Assembly: GCA_002973575.1 (NCBI GenBank)
Contig: PVEQ01000003.1
Location: 186,001 to 250,000 of the forward strand
Length of the DNA stretch: 64,000 nt
Direction of reading: 5' to 3'
Source of the DNA: Sediminibacterium magnilacihabitans
GTDB taxonomy: Bacteria > Bacteroidota > Bacteroidia > Chitinophagales > Chitinophagaceae
Both the position numbers and the translations under genes were made by a program. Positions 46,176 to 54,161 of this stretch are shown here, piece after piece. The notes under the pieces are model-generated. The model was not told the origin of the DNA. It saw only the letters and a list, made by a program, of their open reading frames with translations, and did no database searches. How positions within the stretch are numbered: the stretch's first letter is position 1; the number at the start of each line of letters is the position of its first letter.

Positions 46176-46853
46176 ATGCAGACACCCGAGGTCAATACGT
46201 ATGTTCCTATTGCTGAAGTAAAGAAAAATGAAATGCAGGTCCTGACCTGGGATGAAGCCTGGCGCAATAAGAGTTTCCGGATCAAAACCATTGTTGGTGG
46301 TATGTTGCTGGTGATGCTGCTGGCTTTGTTCCCACTTTTCTTTTCTTATGTTGAAAAGCGGCAGGGTATCCAGTTGAATGATTTCATTCTACAGCAAATA
46401 CCGGTAGCGGATGTTTCGATGATCACTTTCATCATTATCTGGTCTGTGAGTATCCTTTTGCTGATCAGGTGCGTACAGCGGGCCGATATTTTCCTGGTGA
46501 TGTTGTGGTCATTCCTTTTTTTATGCCTTGCACGTGTGCTCACTATTACATTGGTGCCATTGTCGCCACCGGAGGGACTGATCGTTTTGAAAGACCCGCT
46601 CACCAGTATTTTTTATGGCGGTGCCGATAAATTCATCACCAAAGACCTCTTCTTTTCCGGTCATACTTCTATCCAATTCCTCATTTTCCTCAGTGTGAAA
46701 AAGAAGATAGACAAGATCATCACCCTCACAGCTACTATTGCAGTGGCTTGCCTGGTGCTGATACAGCATGTGCATTATACCATTGATGTGCTGGCTGCTT
46801 TTATTTTCACGTATATCATTTACCGGATGGGTAAGCTGGTAACCGGTTGTTAG
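46176..46853 (+). CDS. Sphingomyelin-synthase-like PAP2 (PAP2_C) membrane protein
   Basis: 225 residues from the ATG at 46176. About six membrane segments. Two catalytic signatures of the SMS/PAP2_C family are exact: KDLFFSGHT (Asp157, His163; D3 motif D-x3-S-G-H-T) and HYTIDVLAAF (His200, Asp204; D4 motif). SMS-type enzymes transfer a phospho-headgroup to ceramide; the D1/D2 regions are less clear (RARVLTIT-like region here CLARVLTITLVPLSPP). Many Bacteroidota make sphingolipids, so a ceramide-phosphate-headgroup transferase or phosphatase is plausible. The exact substrate is inference. Confidence 0.8.
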   Translation: MQTPEVNTYVPIAEVKKNEMQVLTWDEAWRNKSFRIKTIVGGMLLVMLLALFPLFFSYVEKRQGIQLNDFILQQIPVADVSMITFIIIWSVSILLLIRCVQRADIFLVMLWSFLFLCLARVLTITLVPLSPPEGLIVLKDPLTSIFYGGADKFITKDLFFSGHTSIQFLIFLSVKKKIDKIITLTATIAVACLVLIQHVHYTIDVLAAFIFTYIIYRMGKLVTGC

Positions 46854-46854
46854 A

Positions 46855-47934
46855 TCAGAAAGCTTCTCCTAACTGAAAATACAGTCCACTGTTATTGCCC
46901 TGTCCAACGCCGTAGTCGAGACGGAGGTTGAGTTTATCACTTTTCATCAGCGCAAAGCGCAGGCCGGCGCCCACTGAGTATTTGAAATCGCCGAATGAAT
47001 AATCGGTGAAGCTGTTTCCCACATCACCCAAACCACCAAAGGCCACTGCTCCGAAGCGACGGTAAATAGGAAAACGATACTCACCCTGGAAAACCATCTG
47101 GTGGGTATACCTGAAACGGCCGGCATAATAACCCCTCATGCTGTTGGAACCACCGAGGAGCGCCAGGCTGCGCAGGGGCACTTCATTGCCCGTGTTACCG
47201 AAACTATACGCCTGCAAAGCCAATACATTATTACCAAAAGCAATGTACTTGCGCAGATCAATTACGATGTTGGTATAATTATAATCGGAGAAAAGGTATT
47301 TATTGAAGTGGTTGAAATATACTTGCGCGAACCCGCCCTTATTGGGTGCAAATGCATGGTTGCGGGTATCGTATGTGAAACTCATACCCAGTCCGGCAAC
47401 TGTATACCCATTTCTACCCACAATTTGTTGCTGATCGAAAAGACCGCCGGCCTGGTGCTCCACATCGCTGAGTTGCTGGCGCTCAAACAGGCCGCCGATA
47501 AAAAAATGATGCCCTAGCTTACGCATCAGGTGGAGGTAGATATAGAATTGTTTGTACTTATACGATTCGTAATCGTTGTCTTTGGTATACTTGCCCAGTC
47601 CCCAGAATTTATCGGGAAATGAACTGAATGAAACCTGCTCGCTTAATATATATTTTTCGTGCCTGCTGTACTGTGCACCGTTGATAGCCAGTATCAATTG
47701 TTTCTTTAAAGAATACAATGCCAGCAGTTGCATGTTGGATGTTCTACTTATCGTATCTTTAGGATGTAAGCGAAATGTGACAGAGCCCACGGCCCCGCCA
47801 GACCAGCCTGTTTCAATGGATTTGGCAATCACTGGTAAAACAAGAAAATTCGTATGCCTGACAGAATCTTTTTGTGCAACTGCCGTAATGCAAAAGCACC
47901 AGGATAGTAAAAATACGGCAGTCAATTTGCACAT
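46855..47934 (-). CDS. BamA/Omp85-type outer-membrane protein without visible POTRA domains
   Basis: 359 residues from the ATG at 47934, the start that gives a compact signal peptide (cleavage near ITAVAQ); a GTG at 47961 is the alternative. The C-terminal two thirds have the Omp85 (surface antigen D15) barrel signature LLGGSNSMRGYYAGRFRYTH, followed by QGEYRFPIYRRFGAVAFGGLGDVG. There is room for little or no POTRA region before the barrel, so it is a short Omp85-like protein, not BamA itself. It ends one base from the convergent PAP2 gene. Confidence 0.87.
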   Translation of the reverse strand: MCKLTAVFLLSWCFCITAVAQKDSVRHTNFLVLPVIAKSIETGWSGGAVGSVTFRLHPKDTISRTSNMQLLALYSLKKQLILAINGAQYSRHEKYILSEQVSFSSFPDKFWGLGKYTKDNDYESYKYKQFYIYLHLMRKLGHHFFIGGLFERQQLSDVEHQAGGLFDQQQIVGRNGYTVAGLGMSFTYDTRNHAFAPNKGGFAQVYFNHFNKYLFSDYNYTNIVIDLRKYIAFGNNVLALQAYSFGNTGNEVPLRSLALLGGSNSMRGYYAGRFRYTHQMVFQGEYRFPIYRRFGAVAFGGLGDVGNSFTDYSFGDFKYSVGAGLRFALMKSDKLNLRLDYGVGQGNNSGLYFQLGEAF

Positions 47935-48013
47935 AAAACAGTGTTTTGTGTCATAAAACACGCAAAATAAACCTCTTATACATTATCTTAGAGGAATCTC
48001 TTCATAAATTGCT

Positions 48014-48021
48014 TAGATTTG
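48014..48021 (+). promoter_or_regulatory. Minus-7 promoter box for the PhyH gene
   Basis: TAGATTTG matches TAnnTTTG; a leader of about 78 AT-rich bases would follow to the ATG at 48104. Confidence 0.35.
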
Positions 48022-48103
48022 CGTGTTTTTTGGGTTTAGCCCTTTACAATTTTGTAATAATTAATTAACATTACACTAATATACTAACCGTAACAGCGTA
48101 AGA

Positions 48104-48916
48104 ATGAAAAAATGGGATAGTCATTTTCAACTGGGAGATACTGTAACCGCGGAGCAATTGGATTTTTTCGACAAGCACGGTGTAATAGTATTTAGGAACT
48201 TCATCAGCAGGGAAAAAGTGAATATATTCATTGATGAGCTGAAACGCCTGGAGCAGACATGGCTGGAAGAAGGACGCGATAAAGTGAACGGCATCCCCTT
48301 GAAATTTGGCAAAGACGAGCACGGCAACAAAACTATCCAGCGTTTATGTTTCAGTTCTTTATACAGCGACCCCCTGCACCAATTACTGGAAGACGACCGG
48401 TTGAAAGCCCTCACCGCTTTCCTCGGGCCTTACGAAGGGCGTATTGCTGAGAATGAAAAAGACGGACTGGTCATCAACAATTACATCAACACCCCTAACA
48501 GCACTTTTACCCAAATGGGTTGGCATACCGATGCGCCCCGTGATCTTTTCTTAGGACAAAAGATCATGCCCATGCTCAATGTGGGTATACACCTCGATAC
48601 CTGTCCTTTTGAGAATGGCGGTTTGCGGGTGATCCCCGGTACCCATAAGCAGGGTGTGCTGAAATTATTGTTCGGTAAAAAATATTTCATCGATAACAGT
48701 GATGATAACCGTGAAGTTGGGTTCGACCTCAATGCCGGCGACCTGTCGGTGCACGATGGCCGCCTCTGGCACCGCGTGAAGCAATCACCAAAATTCGGTG
48801 AAGAGAGCCGACGCCGCGTAATGTATGTGCCCATTGTAACGGGTAAGTATAAGCCGAAGGATGAGAATAGCAAAACACCTTTTTATCACCGTTTTACCAG
48901 CAAAGTGCATCATTAA
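48104..48916 (+). CDS. Phytanoyl-CoA dioxygenase (PhyH) family Fe(II)/2-oxoglutarate oxygenase
   Basis: 270 residues. A double-stranded beta-helix oxygenase with the iron ligands in GWHTDAPRDLFLG (HxD) and LSVHDGRLWHRV (distal His), and a 2-oxoglutarate-binding Arg in SRRRVMYVPIV. The N-terminal DFFDKHGVIVFRNFISREKV is typical of the PhyH family. It hydroxylates a small organic substrate that cannot be named. It ends at an intrinsic terminator. Confidence 0.9.
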   Translation: MKKWDSHFQLGDTVTAEQLDFFDKHGVIVFRNFISREKVNIFIDELKRLEQTWLEEGRDKVNGIPLKFGKDEHGNKTIQRLCFSSLYSDPLHQLLEDDRLKALTAFLGPYEGRIAENEKDGLVINNYINTPNSTFTQMGWHTDAPRDLFLGQKIMPMLNVGIHLDTCPFENGGLRVIPGTHKQGVLKLLFGKKYFIDNSDDNREVGFDLNAGDLSVHDGRLWHRVKQSPKFGEESRRRVMYVPIVTGKYKPKDENSKTPFYHRFTSKVHH

Positions 48917-48947
48917 AAATTATACCCTCAGTCAAAAATGATATTGT

Positions 48948-48976
48948 GAAAAGGTCAACAGCTGTTGGCCTTTTTC
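48948..48976 (+). terminator. Intrinsic terminator after the PhyH gene
   Basis: GAAAAGGtCAACAG pairs with CTGTTGgCCTTTTTC, one G/T-type mismatch, almost no loop spacer, and a T run. It ends 15 bases before the SDR ATG, so read-through is probably limited. Confidence 0.8.
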
Positions 48977-48991
48977 ATTCAAAACAAGTAT

Positions 48992-49771
48992 ATGAGTTAC
49001 GCATTGATCACCGGGGCCAGCAAAGGAATTGGCAAAGCCATTGCAGAAGAGTTGGCGGCGAAAAAGATCGGCCTGCTGCTGGTAGCCCGCAGTGGCGACC
49101 TGCTGTCGGCACTCGCTAATGAGCTGACGGCTAAGCATGGTATCCAGGTAGATTACCTGGCAGCCGATCTGGGCAAGGCCGGCGCGGTAGAACAGATCCT
49201 TCACTGGATAAATGAAAAGCATTACCCGGTGTATATCCTGGTAAACAATGCGGGATATGGATTGAGCGGCCCGTTTACGGCCTATAATGCCGCTGAGCAC
49301 CGTGAAATGATGGAAGTGAATATGATGGCGCCTGTAGCGCTCTGTAGCGCTCTCCTGCCCCGTTTAAAAGAACAGCCGCAGGCTTATATCCTGAATATTG
49401 CCAGTTCGGCAGCATACCAGGCTGTACCCGGACTGAGCGTGTATGCCGCTTCGAAAGCTTTTGTTTTAAATTTTAGCCGTGGATTGCGCTATGAATTGCG
49501 TAATACCCGGGTATCGGTAACGGCTGTAAGTCCGGGTTCTACCGACACCGGTTTTGCACACAGGGCCAATGTGGGGCCTAAAGCCCTTAAAACGGCCGAG
49601 AAAGTGAACATGACGCCTGAAGCAGTTGCCCGGCTGGCAGTACATGCTATGTTTGCCCGCAAAACAGAGTTGATCACTGGTGTGATCAATAAACTCGGTG
49701 CATTTTTTGCGTGGTTATTGCCTAAGAAGCTGGTAGAGAAAGCTTCAGCAGGTATATATGATTTAGATTAA
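48992..49771 (+). CDS. Classical short-chain dehydrogenase/reductase
   Basis: 259 residues from the ATG at 48992; a TTG at 48965 lies inside the preceding terminator and is unlikely. Motifs: ALITGASKGIGKAIAEE (cofactor loop), LVNNAGYGLSG, the catalytic Ser in NIASSAAY and Tyr/Lys in YAASKAF. NAD(P)-dependent oxidoreductase acting on an unknown alcohol or ketone. The C-terminus (AFFAWLLPKKLVEKAS) looks membrane-associated, as in DltE-like/3-ketoacyl reductases. Confidence 0.92.
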   Translation: MSYALITGASKGIGKAIAEELAAKKIGLLLVARSGDLLSALANELTAKHGIQVDYLAADLGKAGAVEQILHWINEKHYPVYILVNNAGYGLSGPFTAYNAAEHREMMEVNMMAPVALCSALLPRLKEQPQAYILNIASSAAYQAVPGLSVYAASKAFVLNFSRGLRYELRNTRVSVTAVSPGSTDTGFAHRANVGPKALKTAEKVNMTPEAVARLAVHAMFARKTELITGVINKLGAFFAWLLPKKLVEKASAGIYDLD

Positions 49772-49843
49772 TGTTGAAAAAAGGCAAATTGGTTTTGCAG
49801 ATTCTTTTTTAGCCTTTATATTTGCAGCCCGATTAATGGGAAC

Positions 49844-49917
49844 GGCTGCGTAGCTCAACTGAATAGAGCATCTGACTACGGATCAGAAGGTTTCAGGTTT
49901 GAATCCTGACGCGGTCA
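49844..49917 (+). tRNA. tRNA-Arg (anticodon ACG)
   Basis: A 74-base cloverleaf: acceptor stem GGCTGCG/CGCGGTC (two G-U pairs), D arm GCTC..GAGC, anticodon stem TCTGA/TCAGA with loop CTACGGA and anticodon ACG at 49878-49880, T arm TCAGG-TTTGAAT-CCTGA, discriminator A. The 3' CCA is not encoded. Confidence 0.95.
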
Positions 49918-49918
49918 C

Positions 49919-49949
49919 AAAAAAGAGCAGTAACATACTGCTCTTTTTT
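49919..49949 (+). terminator. Intrinsic terminator of the tRNA-Arg gene
   Basis: AAAAAAGAGCAG pairs with CTGCTCTTTTTT around a seven-base loop and ends in six T, directly after the tRNA. Confidence 0.9.
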
Positions 49950-49956
49950 ATTTGCC

Positions 49957-50157
49957 TCACCTGGTGTCTTCAGTTATCGCATCTACAGGCTGAGCGAAGA
50001 CCCAAACTATGTAATTGTTGATTTGGTTTTCGATCATATAGACAATGCCCTGTTAACCCTGAATGCGTTAAAAAAATTATGGAGTAATGTAGAGGGAACC
50101 GTAATGATCAATCCTAAAACCAGGATACTGGACATGGTTGATGAAAACGAATATTAA
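49957..50157 (+). pseudogene. Decapitated gene fragment next to tRNA-Arg
   Basis: From about 49957 one frame reads SPGVFSYRIYRLSEDPNYV and continues through VDLVFDHIDNALLTLNAL to ...VDENEY and a TAA at 50155-50157. It has the look of the C-terminal two thirds of a small dimeric alpha/beta-barrel (ABM-like) protein, with natural codon use. No ATG or GTG start is in frame upstream; the frame runs straight into the tRNA terminator. The 5' part has been lost, probably by a recombination event at the tRNA. Confidence 0.65.
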
Positions 50158-50179
50158 GTGCCCTCGATAAGCCGTTGAC

Positions 50180-50257
50180 TTACGTCAACAATGTTGTTTT
50201 ACAGGATGCCAGTATCACAAGGGTGCAGCACAAATACAGCAATATTTTTTTCATCAT
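50180..50257 (-). CDS. Tiny lipoprotein translationally coupled to the cytochrome gene
   Basis: Reads MMKKILLYLCCTLVILASCK then TTLLT (25 residues, or 24 from the second ATG). It is a complete signal peptide with lipobox LASC, leaving a mature lipopeptide of about eight residues. Its ATG overlaps the stop of the upstream cytochrome/LRR gene (TAATG), so it would be translated by coupling. It could be an entericidin-like lipoprotein, or a remnant of a longer one. Confidence 0.5.
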   Translation of the reverse strand: MMKKILLYLCCTLVILASCKTTLLT

Positions 50258-51654
50258 TACATTTTTTTGGGAGGAGGCTTTACAATCATCGTGTCAGTAG
50301 GCAGTGACGCTACTATGTATTTTCCAGAGTCCAGCCTCGTTGCCGGAAATGCTTTCTGCAACGAAGTCCACTCCTGGTTTTTCACATCTGTTTGATACAG
50401 GTACAGATACCTGAGTGCTTTTAAAGGTTTTAATCGTTCTATTCCTTTTGCCGTAACCTTTGTTCCTGTGAGGTTAAGAGATGCCAGGTGATGCAACGAC
50501 TGTAATGCCGCGATCCCTTGATCTGTAACAAGCGTATTGCTGAGTTGCAGTTTTGTAAGTGTTGTAAGCTTGCCAATGACCGGCATAGCAGCATCATTGA
50601 TAGCGGCATGATCCAGCTTCAACCATAAAAGCTGTTCTTTGAGTGGTTCGAGTAACGTTATCAGGGAATCTGCATTGGCATTTACAAAATTGGCAGAAAG
50701 ATAATTGCTGTTCTGTGCAACAGGCCCCACTATTACTCCGGCTTTTTTCAGCCTGCTGACAATGGTTTCATCAGCTTTCGCCACCTGCTGATCAGGCATT
50801 GCATTTTCTTCTTTTTTAACATTGCCCGATTGCAAAGCAATCAGTACCGGTTTGATCTTTTCTGTTTGCGGCAGGTCTTTTATTTTCTTATTAAAATCTG
50901 CGCCAGTATTGATCCACCAATGCAGTAAGGCGATTTCTTCTGCGGTGAGTTGAGGTTTCTCTTTGGGCGGCATGTGTTTTTCATTGGAAACCGGCAGCAA
51001 TATTCTCCTGATCATTTCGCTTTCATCTGCTTTACCAGCGATGAGTGCAACGCCATCCTTACCTCCTTTGAGTATAAAGTTTTGCTGATCGAGTCGCAGT
51101 TTTCCTTTTTGTTTTTCAGGCCCATGACAACTGTAACACCTTGCCTGTAACAAAGGTTGTACCACACCAGGATACAACGCTGCTTCCTGGATATTGGGAA
51201 TGGGTTTCAATGCAGGGCCTTCCTGGTTATTATGCAGGGCGGATGTAAGATAATCCGACCCATGCGTCAATGAACCACCCAGGTGCCCGGTAATGGTAAT
51301 CAATACAATGATGCCCAGGGAAAACCAGCGGGCCATTTTTTCATTGAACGAAAACTTATACAACAAATAGAAGATCAAAGAAGCTGTTACTGAAAGAATA
51401 CCCAGCCATTGATGCTGCTCTACCAAATCGGCATCGTAATCTGCGCTGAGTGAAAGCATATACCCTGTTAAACAGGAAAATATTCCGCTCAGCACACCCC
51501 AGAACAGCATCACGGGGATCGCCGGCCGAAGCAATGCAAATCTTTCTTTTATAGAAAGCCACTGAAAAAAACAGGCAAGCAATAAGATACCGATAGGCAA
51601 GTGCACCAGTATCGGGTGAAAACGTCCCATCAAACCTGAAACAGATAAAAACAT
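50257..51654 (-). CDS. Membrane cytochrome-c (PSCyt1) protein with LRR tail
   Basis: 465 residues from the ATG at 51654; a start at 51738 would overlap the upstream gene. An N-terminal multi-helix membrane domain (FHPILVHLPIGILLLACFFQ.., DUF2231-like) is followed by a planctomycete-type cytochrome c domain with one CYSCHG heme motif and MPPKEKPQLTAEEIALLHWWI. The C-terminus has leucine-rich repeats (LTTLTKLQLSNTLVTDQGI, LNLTGTKVTAKGIERL). It is the fourth of five genes in the PSCyt/DUF1501 operon. Confidence 0.88.
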   Translation of the reverse strand: MFLSVSGLMGRFHPILVHLPIGILLLACFFQWLSIKERFALLRPAIPVMLFWGVLSGIFSCLTGYMLSLSADYDADLVEQHQWLGILSVTASLIFYLLYKFSFNEKMARWFSLGIIVLITITGHLGGSLTHGSDYLTSALHNNQEGPALKPIPNIQEAALYPGVVQPLLQARCYSCHGPEKQKGKLRLDQQNFILKGGKDGVALIAGKADESEMIRRILLPVSNEKHMPPKEKPQLTAEEIALLHWWINTGADFNKKIKDLPQTEKIKPVLIALQSGNVKKEENAMPDQQVAKADETIVSRLKKAGVIVGPVAQNSNYLSANFVNANADSLITLLEPLKEQLLWLKLDHAAINDAAMPVIGKLTTLTKLQLSNTLVTDQGIAALQSLHHLASLNLTGTKVTAKGIERLKPLKALRYLYLYQTDVKNQEWTSLQKAFPATRLDSGKYIVASLPTDTMIVKPPPKKM

Positions 51655-51683
51655 GATCGATACAATTTTTAAAACGAAGGGCT

Positions 51684-52613
51684 TTACGCGCCGTATCGCT
51701 GTCTCAGCAATTTCATCATATACACATTGATGGCCCATTGATCAGCCAATGGCTGTCTCGTATAAGGCAGTGTAGGCATGTATGTAGGAGGCCCAAATTC
51801 GGTGAGGATCGTCATTCGCTCGCCATTTCTTTTTTTACGTTCCGCTACCTTGTCCCACCATGCGAAATGTTGCTTAACAGCCGCTTCCCATTCCGGTGCG
51901 CGCGGATCATTCACTTGTGGCCCTTCTTCGTGGCCGATGCGCGCATGGATATGTTCTACCCTTTCCAACGCCATATCAACTGTTTCTTTTTGATCACCCA
52001 GCATACTTTCGTGCACATTGCACCAATGCGATACATCGAAAGTAAGTTTCAGGTCGGGTTTCTTTTCTATGAACTGCCTGGTAATATGCGCAGCGAATAG
52101 CATGCGCGAACGGTGCGTTTCGTGACAGAATCGAATGCCTGTGTCTTTGGAAAGTTGCGTGGTATGATCGATGAAAGCTACCGATTGATCAAAACTAAAA
52201 TAATCACGCCCGGAATGGCAATTGATATAAACCGGTTTTTGAAACCGATTGTTGGCGGCATCGGAAGTTACTTTCTTAAAGCTGTCGAGATGCTCCCTAA
52301 AATCGTTTTGCCAGCCCCGGCACAGAAATCCCACTTCGAGCCCATACTTTTTCAAAGCAGCAAACAATGCTTCCTGGTCTTTAGCTTCAGTTGGCCACAC
52401 TGGCTCTATGCCATCATACCCTTCTTTTTTGGCAGCAGCGCAAAATTCATCGATCGTGCCATTGAATCCCCAGTTGGTAGCCATCAGTAACAAACTGAAT
52501 TTTTCGTTTTGTTTAAAGGAAGGCTTATCCGTTGCTGCAAACTCGTCTAATGAATACAGCATGCCGGCTGCTGTGGCGCTGAGTTTGATAAAATTCCTTC
52601 GGCTTTGTTTCAT
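51684..52613 (-). CDS. Exported sugar-phosphate isomerase/epimerase-like (xylose isomerase-like TIM barrel) protein
   Basis: 309 residues. A Tat signal (SRRNFIKLSATAAGM) is followed by an AP-endonuclease-2/xylose-isomerase-like barrel: NWGFNGTIDEFCAAAKKEGYDGIEPVWP, YINCHSGRDYF, FCHETHRSR, LTFDVSHWCNVHE and IHARIGHEEGPQV carry the His/Glu/Asp metal ligands. It probably acts on a sugar in the periplasm. It sits between the DUF1501 and cytochrome genes, 20 and 29 bases away. Confidence 0.88.
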   Translation of the reverse strand: MKQSRRNFIKLSATAAGMLYSLDEFAATDKPSFKQNEKFSLLLMATNWGFNGTIDEFCAAAKKEGYDGIEPVWPTEAKDQEALFAALKKYGLEVGFLCRGWQNDFREHLDSFKKVTSDAANNRFQKPVYINCHSGRDYFSFDQSVAFIDHTTQLSKDTGIRFCHETHRSRMLFAAHITRQFIEKKPDLKLTFDVSHWCNVHESMLGDQKETVDMALERVEHIHARIGHEEGPQVNDPRAPEWEAAVKQHFAWWDKVAERKKRNGERMTILTEFGPPTYMPTLPYTRQPLADQWAINVYMMKLLRQRYGA

Positions 52614-52633
52614 TGTATCTGTTTATAGTTTTT

Positions 52634-54142
52634 TTAAGCGATGATATCCCGGATCACTTTCCCTCCTACATCAGTAAGTCGGAAAGGTCTTCCCTGGAAA
52701 TAATAAGTGAACTGTTCATGATTAAAGCCCAACTGGTTCAATATAGTTGCCTGTATATCGAAGGCGTCTGTTTTACCGCTCACGGCACTGTAACCGATCT
52801 CATCTGTTTCGCCATAAGTATATCCTGGTTTGATACCGCCACCCGCCATCCATATTGTAAATGCTTCTGTATGATGGTCTCTTCCTTTAAATGGCGCATT
52901 GATGCCATTCCTGTTTTCCATCATAGGCGTACGACCGAATTCGCCGCCCCATACCACCAGTGTTTCTTCGAGCAAACCTCTTTGTTTTAAATCGAGCAAC
53001 AAAGCTGTAATGGCTTTGTCGATCGTCCGGCATTTATTGATGAGGCCTATATTGACTGCATTATTGGGACTGTCTCCGTGTGCATCCCAACCCCAATCGA
53101 ATAATTGCACATAACGCACGCCTTTTTCAACCAGCTTCCTTGCCAGTAATACATTATTTGCGAAGCAACTTTTACCGGGTTGGGTACCGTACATCTCATG
53201 AATATATGATGGTTCATCGTTGATGTTCATTACCTCGGGAGCTGTTATCTGCATACGATAAGCCATCTCATATTGTGAGATACGTGAAAGAATTTCAGGA
53301 TCATTGTATTCAGCGTACTCCTGCCGGTTGGCTTCATTGATCGTTTCAATCGATGCTTTTCGCAAATCGCGGCTCATGCCATTCGGGTCCTTGATGAATA
53401 AAACCGGGTCTCCTTCGCTGCGACATTGCACACCCTGGTAAACAGATGGCAGAAAACCACTCCCCCATACCGATTTACCTGCATCGGGAAAGCTGCCGCC
53501 ACTTGTTAGCACTACGAAACCGGGCAGGTTCTGGTTCTCTGTACCCAGGCCATAAGTGACCCAACTGCCCATACTGGGCCTTCCCAAACGCGGACTGCCT
53601 GTATGCATCAACAGTTGCGCAGGTGCGTGATTGAACTGATCGGTAGTAACTGCTTTTAAAAAGCTCACTTCATCCACTACTGTTGAAAAATGTGGCAGGT
53701 TCTCGCTCACCCATGTCCTGCTTTCACCGTGTTGCGCGAAACGAGCTTGCGGACCCAGCATTTTCGGCACACCACTTATGAAAGCGAACTTTTTTCCGGC
53801 AAGCAAGGAAGGCGGACAATCCTGTCCATCCATCTTCATCAATTCAGGTTTATAATCGAACAATTCCAATTGAGAGGGGGCGCCCGCCATGTGCAGGTAA
53901 ATGACACTTTTGGCTTTGCCTGCAAATTGTGGGGGTTTGGGAAGCAATGGATGTGCGGGATCGAATGCAACAGGTGCAATAGCATTGCTGTTACCGCCGC
54001 ATCCACCCAACAACGACCCCATGGCCAATGCGCCCAGCCCCATAGCACTTTCTTTCAGGAAGTGCCTGCGGGTGTGTAAGCGCAAATACGCTTCCTGCGC
54101 TTCTTTCACTAACCGTTGTACCTGTAATTCTTTTTGTGTCAT
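52634..54142 (-). CDS. DUF1501 domain protein, Tat-exported lipoprotein
   Basis: 502 residues from the ATG at 54142. The Tat signal TRRHFLKESAMGLGALAMGS ends in a lipobox-like LLGGC. The DUF1501 (sulfatase-like fold) region has SVIYLHMAGAPSQLELFDYKP, LVVWGGEFGRTPM and DHHTEAFTIWMAGGGIKPGY. Members are always paired with DUF1549/DUF1553 cytochromes in Planctomycetes, Verrucomicrobia and Bacteroidota; their chemistry is unknown, with a role in glycan breakdown suspected. The pairing is preserved here. Confidence 0.93.
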   Translation of the reverse strand: MTQKELQVQRLVKEAQEAYLRLHTRRHFLKESAMGLGALAMGSLLGGCGGNSNAIAPVAFDPAHPLLPKPPQFAGKAKSVIYLHMAGAPSQLELFDYKPELMKMDGQDCPPSLLAGKKFAFISGVPKMLGPQARFAQHGESRTWVSENLPHFSTVVDEVSFLKAVTTDQFNHAPAQLLMHTGSPRLGRPSMGSWVTYGLGTENQNLPGFVVLTSGGSFPDAGKSVWGSGFLPSVYQGVQCRSEGDPVLFIKDPNGMSRDLRKASIETINEANRQEYAEYNDPEILSRISQYEMAYRMQITAPEVMNINDEPSYIHEMYGTQPGKSCFANNVLLARKLVEKGVRYVQLFDWGWDAHGDSPNNAVNIGLINKCRTIDKAITALLLDLKQRGLLEETLVVWGGEFGRTPMMENRNGINAPFKGRDHHTEAFTIWMAGGGIKPGYTYGETDEIGYSAVSGKTDAFDIQATILNQLGFNHEQFTYYFQGRPFRLTDVGGKVIRDIIA

Positions 54143-54161
54143 GAACAACTGTTTTGCTCGT

